Below, in pieces: positions 1 to 8,072 of a DNA stretch of 64,000 nt. Position numbers and translations under genes: made by a program. Source of the DNA: Micromonospora pisi. Its GTDB lineage: Bacteria; Actinomycetota; Actinomycetes; Mycobacteriales; Micromonosporaceae. The DNA is taken from the NCBI RefSeq assembly GCF_003633685.1, contig NZ_RBKT01000001.1, positions 2,294,001 through 2,358,000 of the forward strand. Reading direction: 5' to 3'. The first letter of the stretch is position 1; the number at the start of each line of letters is the position of its first letter. The notes beneath the pieces are model-generated. The model was given only the letters and a program-made list of their open reading frames with translations. It was not told the origin of the DNA and searched no databases.

Positions 1-472
1 TCTCTCCCGTGCGGCCGCGCTCCAGGTCGGCGAGCAGGTGCCGGTCCACCGTCTCGGCGATCTCGGCGAAGATCACCTCGGTGAAGTCCCGGATGGTGTT
101 GCCGGTGCAGTCGAAGGTGCGGCGGCGGCGCAGGCCCTGCGGCTCCTGGTGGCTCGCCTCGAAGTAACCGGCGACGGCGGGAGCCTGCCAGTTGACGACG
201 AGCACCTCGGCATTGTCGTCGCGGATGAGATGCCGACCGAGGTAGAGCGTCTCGCCGGTCTCGTGGTCGACCCGCCCGAACGCGACCGCGTCGTCGGCCG
301 TGCCGATCGCCCGGCGGGCAGCCTCGGCGTGCCGGTGCAGGTGAGCGGCGGCGCCGGAGTTCGCGGCGGCACGGACTAGACCGCCAAGCTCGCTGATCTT
401 CCGGTCCCGATGCTTCGCTGTGGTGTCGAAATACGCCTGCTCGGTAGCGATCTCGGTTGATCTGGAGTGCAT
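1..472 (-). CDS. HelD/HelR-type ATP-dependent helicase, N-terminal part (cut by window edge)
   Basis: Reading the minus strand from an ATG at 472 gives 157 open codons that run off the window edge, so only the N-terminus is visible. Residues 1-60 look like the helical coiled-coil arm, followed by FGRVDHETGETLYLGRH and then the VVNWQAPAVAGYF and RRRTF segments that mark the start of UvrD-like domain 1A in HelD-family proteins. HelD proteins bind RNA polymerase and release it from DNA; the HelR subgroup gives rifamycin tolerance. Which subgroup this is cannot be told from the visible part. A GC-rich stretch with GCGGGGG lies 5 bases before the ATG. It is divergent from the NTF2-like gene. Confidence 0.75.
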   Translation of the reverse strand, partial: MHSRSTEIATEQAYFDTTAKHRDRKISELGGLVRAAANSGAAAHLHRHAEAARRAIGTADDAVAFGRVDHETGETLYLGRHLIRDDNAEVLVVNWQAPAVAGYFEASHQEPQGLRRRRTFDCTGNTIRDFTEVIFAEIAETVDRHLLADLERGRTGE

Positions 473-604
473 ACCGGCCCCCGCCCGCTCAGCCGGTCAC
501 CGACCGGATGGACCGGCTCACCGTACCGTCACCGAGAGGGAGCGGATATCGACGGATCGGTCATCGCGGGGTGGGCCGTTCCAGGCCGGCCAACGCTGAC
601 TTTT

Positions 605-610
605 TATAGA
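605..610 (+). promoter_or_regulatory. Candidate -10 element for the NTF2-like gene
   Basis: TATAGA inside an A/T-rich island (TTTTTATAGAATT), unusual in this GC-rich DNA, about 36 bases before the ATG at 646. No convincing -35 hexamer is seen at 16-18 bases upstream. Confidence 0.3.
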
Positions 611-645
611 ATTGCACGACAAGTGCCTACTTCCGGAGGCGTGCG

Positions 646-1017
646 ATGGCGATCGACAACGACACCCTGGTACGGAACTTCGTCGACGCCTTCGCGGAGA
701 AGAAGGTCGAGCTGTTGGAGCCGTTCCTCGACGAGCACGTGGTGTTCCACAACTACGGCGACAGAGAGGTACACGGCCGGGACGAGGTGCTGGAGGTCTG
801 GCGCGGCGTGTTCCAGAACTTCGAAACCGTACGGTTCGAGACCGTCAACCAGGCGGTCAACGGCAGCATCGTCCTCGCCGAGCAGGTGCACGGCCTCGGC
901 CTGGCCGGCAAGCAGGTCGCGACGATCATGAACATGGCGGTCTACCAGATACACGACGGCAAGATCAAAGCCTGGCGCGACTACACCAATCCCGAGTACG
1001 CCCGCACCCTGCTCTGA
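646..1017 (+). CDS. SnoaL/NTF2-like domain protein
   Basis: A 123-residue single-domain protein. The pattern of an N-terminal helix (VRNFVDAFAEKKVELLEPFL), then HVVFHNYGDREVHGRDEV and a terminal KIKAWRDYTNPEY strand is typical of small SnoaL/limonene-epoxide-hydrolase-type NTF2 folds, which bind small hydrophobic ligands or act as cyclases, hydrolases or isomerases. The aspartate in WRDY is the usual position of a pocket acid. GGAGG sits 8 bases before the ATG. The substrate cannot be predicted. No partner gene is close on the same strand; it is convergent with the NAD kinase gene (41-base gap). Confidence 0.85.
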   Translation: MAIDNDTLVRNFVDAFAEKKVELLEPFLDEHVVFHNYGDREVHGRDEVLEVWRGVFQNFETVRFETVNQAVNGSIVLAEQVHGLGLAGKQVATIMNMAVYQIHDGKIKAWRDYTNPEYARTLL

Positions 1018-1058
1018 CCCGCCAACCGCCGACCAGCTGGCGGGCCGTCGTCAAGGCG

Positions 1059-2048
1059 TCAGCTGTCCGCGATCGCCGCCGGTGCACCGGCGAGCGAGAA
1101 CTTCTCCCGCAGCCGGGAGTAGAAGTGCGACGAGTGGAGCCGCACCAGCTTGGCCGGCGTCGCGGCCGGCTGCACCGTCACCCAGTCCCCCGGGTTCAGC
1201 ACCCCGCGCAACTGCCCGTCGACGCTCACCGCCACCGCCCCCGAGTGGTCGAGCACCCGTACCGAGACCGCCTCGTCGGCCGCCACCACCATGCTGCGGT
1301 TGAAGACCATGTGCGCGGCGACCGGGGTCAACACGAGCGCGCGCAGCCGTGGCGACAGGATCGGGCCACCGGCGGCGAAACTGTACGCGGTCGAACCCGT
1401 CGGGCTCGCCACCACCAGGGCGTCCGCCGAGTACGAGGTGAAGAGACTCTCGTCGAGATAGACCCCGAGGCTGGCCTGCCGGTCGCGGGCGAGCTTCTCG
1501 AAGACGATGTCGTTGAGCGCGGTGACGTCGAGCGCCACCCCGGCCCGGTCGATCGGCACCGGTGACTCGCGCAGCGGCGGTGGCGGCAGCAGCGGGCCAC
1601 GTCCGTACCGGAGCAGGTCCTGCATCCCCTCCGGGATCTCCAGCGGCCGGGAGGCGCAGAGGGTCAGCATCAGCCGCTCGTCCAGCTGCACCTGCCCGGA
1701 AAAGTACGCGTCGAGCGCCGCGTCGATCTCGGACGGCTCGACCTCGGTCAGGAACCCGACCCGGCCGACGTTGATGCCGAGCACCGGTACGCCGTCCTCG
1801 GCCGCGACCCGGGCGCCGCGCAGGAACGTACCGTCGCCACCGACCGTGACGACGAGCGCCGGGTGGCCGGCGGCCTCGGCCTCGTCGACCGCGTTGCGCC
1901 GGTGGCAGTGCGCCCAGTCCGGCCCCCAGACGTCGGTGTCACTGACCTCGATGTCGTGTGCCGCCGCCCAGCGCCGCACCACGTCGGCCGCCTCGACCGC
2001 AGCCTGCCGGCCGGTGTGCGTCACCAGACCGATCCGCTCGCGCCCCAT
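1059..2048 (-). CDS. nadK: NAD kinase
   Basis: ATP-dependent phosphorylation of NAD to NADP, cytosolic. The 329-residue protein has the family signature GGDGT at residues 70-74, followed by LGINVGRVGFLTE, the ALNDIVFEK motif and SPTGSTAYSFAAGGP near residue 240. An in-frame extension reaches 2177, but the ATG at 2048 gives a protein that starts just before the Rossmann-like strand RIGLVTH and is preceded by GGAGGAG, so it is chosen. Length is normal for the family. It lies alone, divergent from a methyltransferase gene. Actinomycetes often carry another nadK beside recN, so this could be a second copy; that locus is not in view. Confidence 0.93.
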   Translation of the reverse strand: MGRERIGLVTHTGRQAAVEAADVVRRWAAAHDIEVSDTDVWGPDWAHCHRRNAVDEAEAAGHPALVVTVGGDGTFLRGARVAAEDGVPVLGINVGRVGFLTEVEPSEIDAALDAYFSGQVQLDERLMLTLCASRPLEIPEGMQDLLRYGRGPLLPPPPLRESPVPIDRAGVALDVTALNDIVFEKLARDRQASLGVYLDESLFTSYSADALVVASPTGSTAYSFAAGGPILSPRLRALVLTPVAAHMVFNRSMVVAADEAVSVRVLDHSGAVAVSVDGQLRGVLNPGDWVTVQPAATPAKLVRLHSSHFYSRLREKFSLAGAPAAIADS

Positions 2049-2231
2049 GATCTCTCGTTTCTCCTCCGTCGCCACCGACCGGCCCCTCGCCCACCCCTGT
2101 CGCACGGGCGGCGCGGAGCCGATCAGGTGCAGCTTACGGACCTGATCGACGGTGGGGCCGGCGCGGTGAGCGAACAAGCCGGCTGGTCACCGATGATGGG
2201 CGGGGAGCGGACGAGTCACCTGGAGGAGATC

Positions 2232-2885
2232 GTGACTGCGGACAGTGGCACCAACCGCTACGGAAAAGCCTGGCACGACGCGTACGACCAGCCGGGGTCA
2301 CCACTGCGGCAGCGCCTCCAGGCGGTCCAGGAGCAGTTGCGACGGGCCCTCGCCGGCACCGCTCCGGGCCCGATCCGCCTGGTCAGCGCCTGCGCCGGCC
2401 AGGGGCGTGACGTCATCGGGGTGCTCCGCGACCATCCACGTCGGATCGACGTACGGGCCCGGCTGGTCGAGTGGGACCCGGACAACGCGGCCCGGGCGCG
2501 GACCGACACGAGCGCGGCGGGACTAGACGGGCGGGTCGAGGTGGTCGAGGCGGACGCCGGACTCGCCACCCCGTACGCCGACGCCGTACCCGCCAACGTG
2601 GTGCTGATGTGCGGCGTCTTCGGCAACATCACCGACGCCGACGTACGGGCCACGGTGGCGGCCCTGCCCCAGCTCTGCGCCCCGGACGCCTTCGTGATCT
2701 GGACCCGGCACCGGCAGGAGCCGGACCTCACCCCGGCGCTGCGGCAGTGGTTCGCCGAATCCGGCTTCCGTGAGCGGGATTTTGTCGCCCCCGCCGACCT
2801 GCACTTCAGTGTCGGGCTGCACCAGCTCGCCGCCCCACCGGCCCCCTTCGACCCGACCGCCCGCTACTTCCGCTTCACCGGGTGA
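2232..2885 (+). CDS. Class I SAM-dependent methyltransferase-like protein
   Basis: A 217-residue Rossmann-type protein. LVSACAGQGRDVIGV at residues 50-64 is the glycine-rich SAM loop, RLVEWDP supplies the acidic residue at the end of strand 2, and ANVVLMCGVFGNI occupies the motif IV position. The catalytic target is unknown. The GTG at 2232 has GGAGG five bases upstream; in-frame ATGs at 2193 and 2196 and a GTG at 2166 are possible but lack a comparable ribosome site. It is divergent from nadK across 183 bases and convergent with the MerR gene. Confidence 0.8.
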   Translation: MTADSGTNRYGKAWHDAYDQPGSPLRQRLQAVQEQLRRALAGTAPGPIRLVSACAGQGRDVIGVLRDHPRRIDVRARLVEWDPDNAARARTDTSAAGLDGRVEVVEADAGLATPYADAVPANVVLMCGVFGNITDADVRATVAALPQLCAPDAFVIWTRHRQEPDLTPALRQWFAESGFRERDFVAPADLHFSVGLHQLAAPPAPFDPTARYFRFTG

Positions 2886-2905
2886 GCGACCGGGTTCCGC
2901 GCTGA

Positions 2906-2936
2906 CCGGCGGCGCCGACGACCGGTCGGCCGCCGG
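2906..2936. terminator. GC-rich hairpin between convergent genes
   Basis: CCGGCGGC at 2906-2913 pairs with GCCGCCGG at 2929-2936, and the interior (CCGAC/GTCGG) can extend the stem with a bulge. It lies between the stops of the methyltransferase (+) and MerR (-) genes. There is no U-tract, as is common in actinobacteria. Confidence 0.4.
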
Positions 2937-3028
2937 CCCCGACCCGCTCAGTCGGCGTCCCCGCCGCGCTCAGCTCCGCCCACTCGCGTTCGACCACGGC
3001 CGCGAGCGACTCGTCCGCGCGGCGGTGG

Positions 3029-3856
3029 CTAGCGGCTGACCTCGACCTGGAACTCGTGCACCCACTGGTCGGGCTGGTCCGGTACGAACTCGAGGCAGAC
3101 CTCGCGGGCGTACCCGATCATGCGGTATCCGTTCTCCTCGACCCAGCGGGCGAGGATTTGCATGCTCCGGTCGGCCTCGTCCATCGAACCCCGGTGGATG
3201 ATCGTCGCGGCGGATTCGATCGCGGGCAGGTCGACGATGGCGAAGTCGTGACCGGGCTGCGGTGCGACCGCGACCGCCACTCCGGCGTGCACCACCACCG
3301 CCTCGCCGGGTTCGCCCGGCGCGGGCTCGTAGTACGCGACCGACGGCCCGATCATGGCCACTCCCGCCGCGTCGACCCGCCGGATCACCTCGGGATAGAG
3401 GGGTTGGATCACCGGCCCGATGTCGGCGGCCTCGTAGCTGGCCGCGACGGCGCTCAGCTCGGCGACCCGGACCGGTGCGATCTTCTTCAGTACGACGTCC
3501 TCGGTGTGCATGTGGCCCTCGTTCTCGATCATCCGGAGCCTCGCCTCGATCCCGGTGAGCCGGGCCGCGTCCGCCGCCAGCCGCGCGGCCAGCTCCGCCC
3601 GTTGCAGGCGCAGCATGCCGCGCAGTTCCTCGACGTCGAGTTGGTCGTCGAGGACCGCCTGTACCTGTTGCAGGGTGAAGCCGAGGTCCTTCAGGGCGAT
3701 CACCCGGTTGAGCCGGCGCAACTGGTCGGCGTGGTAGAAGCGGTATCCGTTGGTGGGGTCGACGACCGCCGGGCGCAGCAGTCCGATCGCGTCGTAGTGA
3801 CGCAGCATGCGGACCGACACCCGGCCGACCTTCGCGAAGTCTCCGATACTGAACAT
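3029..3856 (-). CDS. MerR-family regulator with GyrI-like effector domain
   Basis: A 275-residue protein. Residues 1-70 are a MerR winged helix (FSIGDFAKVGRVSVRMLRHY, then TNGYRFY and DLGFTLQQV), residues 75-125 are a coiled-coil dimerisation helix, and the C-terminal half (KKIAPVRVAEL through WVHEFQVEVSR) resembles the GyrI/BmrR effector-binding fold that senses hydrophobic compounds. The ATG at 3856 places the HTH directly at the start, as in the family; a longer reading from 3883 adds 9 residues. It is divergent from the HAD gene at 4006, with a palindromic repeat between the two promoters. Target genes are unknown. Confidence 0.9.
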   Translation of the reverse strand: MFSIGDFAKVGRVSVRMLRHYDAIGLLRPAVVDPTNGYRFYHADQLRRLNRVIALKDLGFTLQQVQAVLDDQLDVEELRGMLRLQRAELAARLAADAARLTGIEARLRMIENEGHMHTEDVVLKKIAPVRVAELSAVAASYEAADIGPVIQPLYPEVIRRVDAAGVAMIGPSVAYYEPAPGEPGEAVVVHAGVAVAVAPQPGHDFAIVDLPAIESAATIIHRGSMDEADRSMQILARWVEENGYRMIGYAREVCLEFVPDQPDQWVHEFQVEVSR

Positions 3857-3918
3857 GACCTGCCCCACCCTGGCCCCTGACACCGTGTCACAGTCAAGCC
3901 GAGCCTCCCCGCCGGCTG

Positions 3919-3980
3919 GGGTGTAAGGAAGGGCCCCTTGTTATACAAAAAGCGATAACAAGGGGCCCTTCCTTACACCC
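3919..3980. repeat. Palindromic repeat, copy 1 (between divergent genes)
   Basis: A perfect 26-bp inverted repeat (3919-3944 with 3955-3980) with a 10-base loop ACAAAAAGCG. Each arm contains TAAGGAAGGGCCCCTT. Related copies are at 45424, 46787 and 49009. This copy is between two divergently transcribed genes, so it cannot be a simple 3' terminator for either. If transcribed it would form a very stable hairpin in the 5' leader of one neighbour. Confidence 0.85.
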
Positions 3981-4005
3981 GTACGGGGCGCGTACAACTT
4001 GCTCC

Positions 4006-4602
4006 ATGGACACGGTCGATCGGACTCCGGTATGGCTGCTCGACATCGACGGTGTGGTCAACGCGATCAGCCGGAAGCCGGACCGGAACGTCTGGCCCCG
4101 GGACCAGTGGGTCACCGGGACCGCCACCTCGGCCGGTGTCGACTGGCCGATCCTCGCCGCCCAGCCGGTGCTGGACTTCATCCGGGCGGTGCACGAGAAG
4201 GGGCGGGCCGAGGTCCGGTGGCACACGACGTGGCAGCACGACGCCGCCAACCTGGCGCGGTTGCTGGGGCTGCCGAGCTTCGAGACGCAGGAGTGCCCCG
4301 AGTTCGGCGAGCGCGAGCAGGCTCTCGCCGGGGCCGCGCCGACCGCGGTGAGCCACGGCTGGTGGAAGTATCCGGCGGCCGAGCGGGTGGTACGCGACGA
4401 GGGGCGCCCGCTGGTCTGGACCGACGACGACGCGACCTGGGAGTTGCGTGGGCACGACAACGGTGCGGAGCTGGCCCGGCTGGCGCCGACACTGATCGTG
4501 TCCCCGCCGGCGCATCTCGGGCTGACCCCGAAGCACCTGCGTCACATCGACGCGTTCCTCGCCATCCAGGCACCGCGTCCGGGTGACCGGGCCGGGGCCT
4601 AG
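4006..4602 (+). CDS. HAD-like domain protein
   Basis: A 198-residue cytosolic protein. VWLLDIDGVVNA at residues 9-20 is the HAD motif I (DxDG), VRWHTTW is a motif II-like strand, and LVWTDDDATWE near residue 150 is motif IV. It resembles the HAD domain found in actinobacterial nucleic-acid repair-associated (SAK-type) HAD proteins; substrate unknown. There is no clear Shine-Dalgarno before the ATG. Its stop codon TAG (4600-4602) overlaps the stop of the convergent DUF72 gene in the palindrome CTAG. Confidence 0.8.
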   Translation: MDTVDRTPVWLLDIDGVVNAISRKPDRNVWPRDQWVTGTATSAGVDWPILAAQPVLDFIRAVHEKGRAEVRWHTTWQHDAANLARLLGLPSFETQECPEFGEREQALAGAAPTAVSHGWWKYPAAERVVRDEGRPLVWTDDDATWELRGHDNGAELARLAPTLIVSPPAHLGLTPKHLRHIDAFLAIQAPRPGDRAGA

Positions 4603-5522
4603 GAGTGCGACGAGACCAGCGGCCGTGGCTTCGCGTACCGGCCGTCGGGGCGGCGACCGAGCAGTTCGGCGAGCCGGGCGGCGTCGCGGGGAGCCTGGTC
4701 ACCGCAGCAGTTGTTCATCAGCACGTGCAGCTCGTCGGTTTCCCGGGCGAATTCGCGTAGCCGGTCCGCCCAGCGGGCGAGTTCACCCTCGCTGTAGGCG
4801 TACCGGAATTTTTCCTGTTTGTCGCCGCCGCCCCAGGCCGGGCTGTGCCCGTGGAACCGGACCACCGCCGGGTCCGCGGTGGCGATCAGGACCGGGGGTA
4901 CGGAGGAGGCGTGTCCCTGCGGCATGTCGACGCTCACCATGGACAGGTCGTTGCGGGCGAGGAAGCCGACGGTGTAGCGGGCGTTGTCGGGGTCGAGCCA
5001 CGAGCCGTGCCGGAACTCGACCGCCACCCGGTACGGCCGGCAGCGCTCGGCGACCTCGACGATCCTGCGTTTGGCCGCCTCGCTGTAGCGCAGCCAGGGC
5101 GGGAACTGCAACAGCACCACGCCCAGCTTGCCGGTGGTGGCGATCGGTTCGAGGACGGTACGGAACCTGGCCCAGAGTTCGTCGTACGTCGCCTCGGGCA
5201 GGTCGCGGCGCCGTACCCGGCTGTCGGGGTCGCCGGCGGGACGCAGGTCCCGGGGTAGCGCGGAGATGGCGGTGGGGTGCCCGGTGAAGAGACTGAACGC
5301 CTTCACGTCGAATGTGAACGTCGGCGGCGTACGGTCGGCCCAGGCGGTGGTCGTCTCCGGTGTGGGCAGTGCGTAGTAGCTGGTGTCCACTTCGACCAGG
5401 TCGAACCGGCTGGCGTAGTAGGCGAGCCGCCCAGCCGGGCTGTTGGCCTCCCGGGGATACCATTTCGAGGCTAGGAGCAGTCGGTCCGCCCAGGACGATG
5501 TGCCCACCCGTATGTCACTCAT
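4599..5522 (-). CDS. DUF72 (YecE-like) TIM-barrel protein
   Basis: A 307-residue protein with the DUF72 hallmarks: IRVGTSSWADR at the N-terminus, FDLVEVDTSYYALP, FTFDVKAFSLFTGHPT, VVLLQFPPWLRYS, VAVEFRHGSW and the C-terminal LHVLMNNCCGDQAPRDA. The family adopts a TIM-barrel-like fold of unknown function, sometimes near radiation-resistance or nuclease genes. Length is normal and the ATG is directly before the first strand. It is convergent and 4 bases overlapped with the HAD gene, and divergent from the sensor kinase. Confidence 0.9.
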   Translation of the reverse strand: MSDIRVGTSSWADRLLLASKWYPREANSPAGRLAYYASRFDLVEVDTSYYALPTPETTTAWADRTPPTFTFDVKAFSLFTGHPTAISALPRDLRPAGDPDSRVRRRDLPEATYDELWARFRTVLEPIATTGKLGVVLLQFPPWLRYSEAAKRRIVEVAERCRPYRVAVEFRHGSWLDPDNARYTVGFLARNDLSMVSVDMPQGHASSVPPVLIATADPAVVRFHGHSPAWGGGDKQEKFRYAYSEGELARWADRLREFARETDELHVLMNNCCGDQAPRDAARLAELLGRRPDGRYAKPRPLVSSHS

Positions 5523-5604
5523 CGCCTTACTGTTCTCCGTCCCGCCCGTACTGAAACCGGCTTGCCTGGTTGACCCGTTGATCCAGAGCGGGTCGGGGGA
5601 TTTG

Positions 5605-5613
5605 TGCTATTCT
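5605..5613 (+). promoter_or_regulatory. Candidate extended -10 promoter for the two-component genes
   Basis: TGCTATTCT matches TG-N-TATTCT, an extended -10 element, 61 bases before the TTG start of the kinase gene. No properly spaced -35 hexamer is present, as expected for extended -10 promoters. Confidence 0.3.
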
Positions 5614-5674
5614 CCCCCGTCGATGTAATGGACGTCCGTCCAGTGATCACCAGAGTCGCCGGGGAGGACGGAAA

Positions 5675-6880
5675 TTGACGACAGTCGCCATTCCCGTCAG
5701 CACCTCTCCCACCTTCCAGGGCGAGGAAAAACCCGCCGGCAAGGCCCTCGTCCAGGTCTTCACACTCTTCCCCGCCCTGCTCCGGCTGACCTGCGGGCTC
5801 GCCGGGGCCGCCGTGGCGCTGGCGGTACGGACACCGCCGGTCTCCACCCCGCTGCTGATCACCACCGTGGTCGTACTGACCGGCTGGTCGCTGCTCTTCA
5901 CCGGATGGACCCTGCGACGGGGACTCACCGCCCCGGTCATCCTGGTCGACCTCTCCCTGACCATCGTCGCCTGCCTGCTGATGAACCGGCTGGTCGCCGC
6001 CGAGGTGCTGCCCGGCGAGGGCAGTTGGCTCGCCATCCTCGCCAGCACCTCGATCGTGGTCGCCCACTTCGGACTCCCCGCGCGCCTCTCCATTCCGGCC
6101 GGTCTGGTGGTCACCTCGGCGTACGCGGCCGGCGCGCACCTCGCCGGCAACGACACCGAGGCGGTCGCGCACGCCCTGACGCTGATCATCCAGACCGTTT
6201 TCGGGGCGGGGCTGGCCGTGCTGACCCGGCGCAGCAGCCGCGCCGCGGACGAGGCGTTCGCGGACTACCAGCGCACCTCCCGGGAGGTGCTGATCGACCG
6301 TGCCGCCCGGGAGGCCGAACGCCAACACAACCGCGACCTGCACGACACCGTGCTCTCCACGCTCACCGTGGTCGGCCTCGGTGGCGTCCCCGCCGGGTCG
6401 CCACTGCTGCGTGAGCGTGCCGCCGCCGACCTGCGTACGCTCGCCGAACTGGCCAGCTCGCGCGACCGGCCGCCACTGCCGGCGGCCGGGCCGAGCACGT
6501 CGGTCGCGCTCGACGACCGGCTGCGGACGGTCCTGTTCCGGGCCGGCCAACCGGACGTCACCGCCGACCTGACATCCTGCGCGGTGCCGCCCGCCGTCGC
6601 CGACGCCCTTGCCGACAGCACCGCCGAGGCGCTCTCCAACGTGGTCCGGCACGCCCCCGGCGCGACCGCCTCGGTCCGGCTGCGCTCCCGCGACGGCGCG
6701 GTGGTGGTGGAGGTGACCGACGACGGACCCGGCTTCGACCCGCTCGCCGTCCCGCTGCACCGGTTCGGCCTGCGCGAGTCGATCCACGGGCGGATGACGG
6801 CCGTCGGCGGGCGGGCCGAGGTCGAGTCACGCACCGGACACGGCACCCGGGTACGGCTGGAGTGGCCCGATGCGGGTTGA
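5675..6880 (+). CDS. Membrane sensor histidine kinase (NarL/LuxR-type)
   Basis: A 401-residue kinase. About six hydrophobic segments cover residues 25-190 (no extracytoplasmic sensor domain). NRDLHDTVLSTLTVV around residue 222 is the HisKA_3-type H-box, EALSNVVRHAPG is the N-box, and DDGPGFDP with GHGTRVRLEW completes the HATPase domain. TTG at 5675 is the start: GGGGAGG lies 7 bases upstream, and no ATG or GTG fits before the first membrane segment. It overlaps the next gene by 11 bases, so the three genes 5675-8764 are translationally coupled. It should phosphorylate the downstream LuxR-type regulator. Confidence 0.92.
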   Translation: MTTVAIPVSTSPTFQGEEKPAGKALVQVFTLFPALLRLTCGLAGAAVALAVRTPPVSTPLLITTVVVLTGWSLLFTGWTLRRGLTAPVILVDLSLTIVACLLMNRLVAAEVLPGEGSWLAILASTSIVVAHFGLPARLSIPAGLVVTSAYAAGAHLAGNDTEAVAHALTLIIQTVFGAGLAVLTRRSSRAADEAFADYQRTSREVLIDRAAREAERQHNRDLHDTVLSTLTVVGLGGVPAGSPLLRERAAADLRTLAELASSRDRPPLPAAGPSTSVALDDRLRTVLFRAGQPDVTADLTSCAVPPAVADALADSTAEALSNVVRHAPGATASVRLRSRDGAVVVEVTDDGPGFDPLAVPLHRFGLRESIHGRMTAVGGRAEVESRTGHGTRVRLEWPDAG

Positions 6881-8072
6881 GCTGCCCGCCCTCGCCAGCG
6901 GGATGAGCCGCGCCTACGTCGCCGGGGCCGCAGGCACGCCCCCCGGCACCGGGAACCCGGCCCGGGATGTCGTGGCCGACGTGGCGGCGACCGCCGACCG
7001 GGGCAGTCGGGTGGCGGCCGTCCTCATCGCCTTCGGTTGGCACCTGGCGATCAACGTACCGGCGATCGTGGGCAGTTGGTCGGTCTACCGGGCACCGTGG
7101 ACGGTCGGTGTCGGCTGGCTGGTCTTCGTGGTCGTCGGCGCGATCTCCGCCGCCCACCTGCTGCGCGGCACACCGACACCGACCTGGCGGCTGATCGCCG
7201 TACTGCTGCTGGTCGAGGCGGTGGTCTTCGTCAACACCCCGGCCACGCTGCTGTTCCAGCCGGCGAACTGGGGCTGGGGCACGCTCGGCTGGTTCGTCGT
7301 CCTGGTGCTGTGGGGGCGCCCGGTCGCACCGCTGGTCGCGGTTTTCGCCATCGAGGCGACGGTCGCGCTGGTGGCGGTCTTCGTCAACGGGGCCGGGAAC
7401 GCCGCCGGCCTGAGTCGGTACGCCATGTACACCTACGGCACCGCGACGTTGCCGATCGCGTTCAGCGTCGCGGCGAGCGTGCTCCGTACCCTGGCCGCCC
7501 GTACGGCCGGCACGGCGACCGCCCGCGCCGCCCTGGAGGCTGAACGGATCGCCGCGCAGCGGGCCAGGGCGGAGCGCCAGGAACGGCTTTCCCTGGTCAA
7601 CCGGACGGCCGGGGCGATCCTCACCGAACTGGCCGAGGGGCGTGCCGACCCGACCGACCCGGCGGTGCAACGGCGCTGCGCGTTGGAGGCGTCCCGGTTG
7701 CGCCGGCTGATCGCCGAATCCGACGACGTGCCCGATCCGCTGCTGCACGAACTGCGCGCCGCGGTGGACATCGCGGAACGCAACGGCCTGCTGGTCGAGC
7801 TGGTCGCCGTCGGTACGCTGCCGGCACTGCCCGTGCACGTACGCCGCCGGCTGGCCGAGCCGCTGACCGCGACTCTCGCGTCGGCCCAGCGGTGGGCCAG
7901 GTTGACGGTGGTCGCCGAGCCGGCGGAGGTCGTGGTCAGCCTGGTCACCTCCGGTACGGCGGCGGATCCGGTCGGGCCGGCCCCACCGGTCGTCGCCGAC
8001 GAGGAAGTCGAGTACGTGTACGAACGGGATGGGGAACAGGTATGGGCGCAGACCCGGTGGCGGGCGTCATGA
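6870..8072 (+). CDS. Degenerate histidine-kinase-like membrane protein
   Basis: A 400-residue protein between kinase and response regulator. Hydrophobic helices cover residues 45-210, then comes a charged coiled helix (ARAALEAERIAAQRARAERQ) and a C-terminal domain laid out like a histidine kinase, but without a phospho-accepting H-box (the position reads LVNRTAGAILTELAEG) and without N or G boxes. It is therefore best read as a catalytically dead partner, possibly heterodimerising with the upstream kinase. The ATG at 6870 lies inside the kinase 3' end, and its stop overlaps the regulator start in ATGA. Confidence 0.85.
   Translation: MRVELPALASGMSRAYVAGAAGTPPGTGNPARDVVADVAATADRGSRVAAVLIAFGWHLAINVPAIVGSWSVYRAPWTVGVGWLVFVVVGAISAAHLLRGTPTPTWRLIAVLLLVEAVVFVNTPATLLFQPANWGWGTLGWFVVLVLWGRPVAPLVAVFAIEATVALVAVFVNGAGNAAGLSRYAMYTYGTATLPIAFSVAASVLRTLAARTAGTATARAALEAERIAAQRARAERQERLSLVNRTAGAILTELAEGRADPTDPAVQRRCALEASRLRRLIAESDDVPDPLLHELRAAVDIAERNGLLVELVAVGTLPALPVHVRRRLAEPLTATLASAQRWARLTVVAEPAEVVVSLVTSGTAADPVGPAPPVVADEEVEYVYERDGEQVWAQTRWRAS

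Noticed and set aside
473-645. Rifamycin-associated inverted element upstream of the HelD/HelR-type gene
   Set aside because: No matching inverted repeat is visible in this intergenic stretch, so the resistance subgroup is not claimed.
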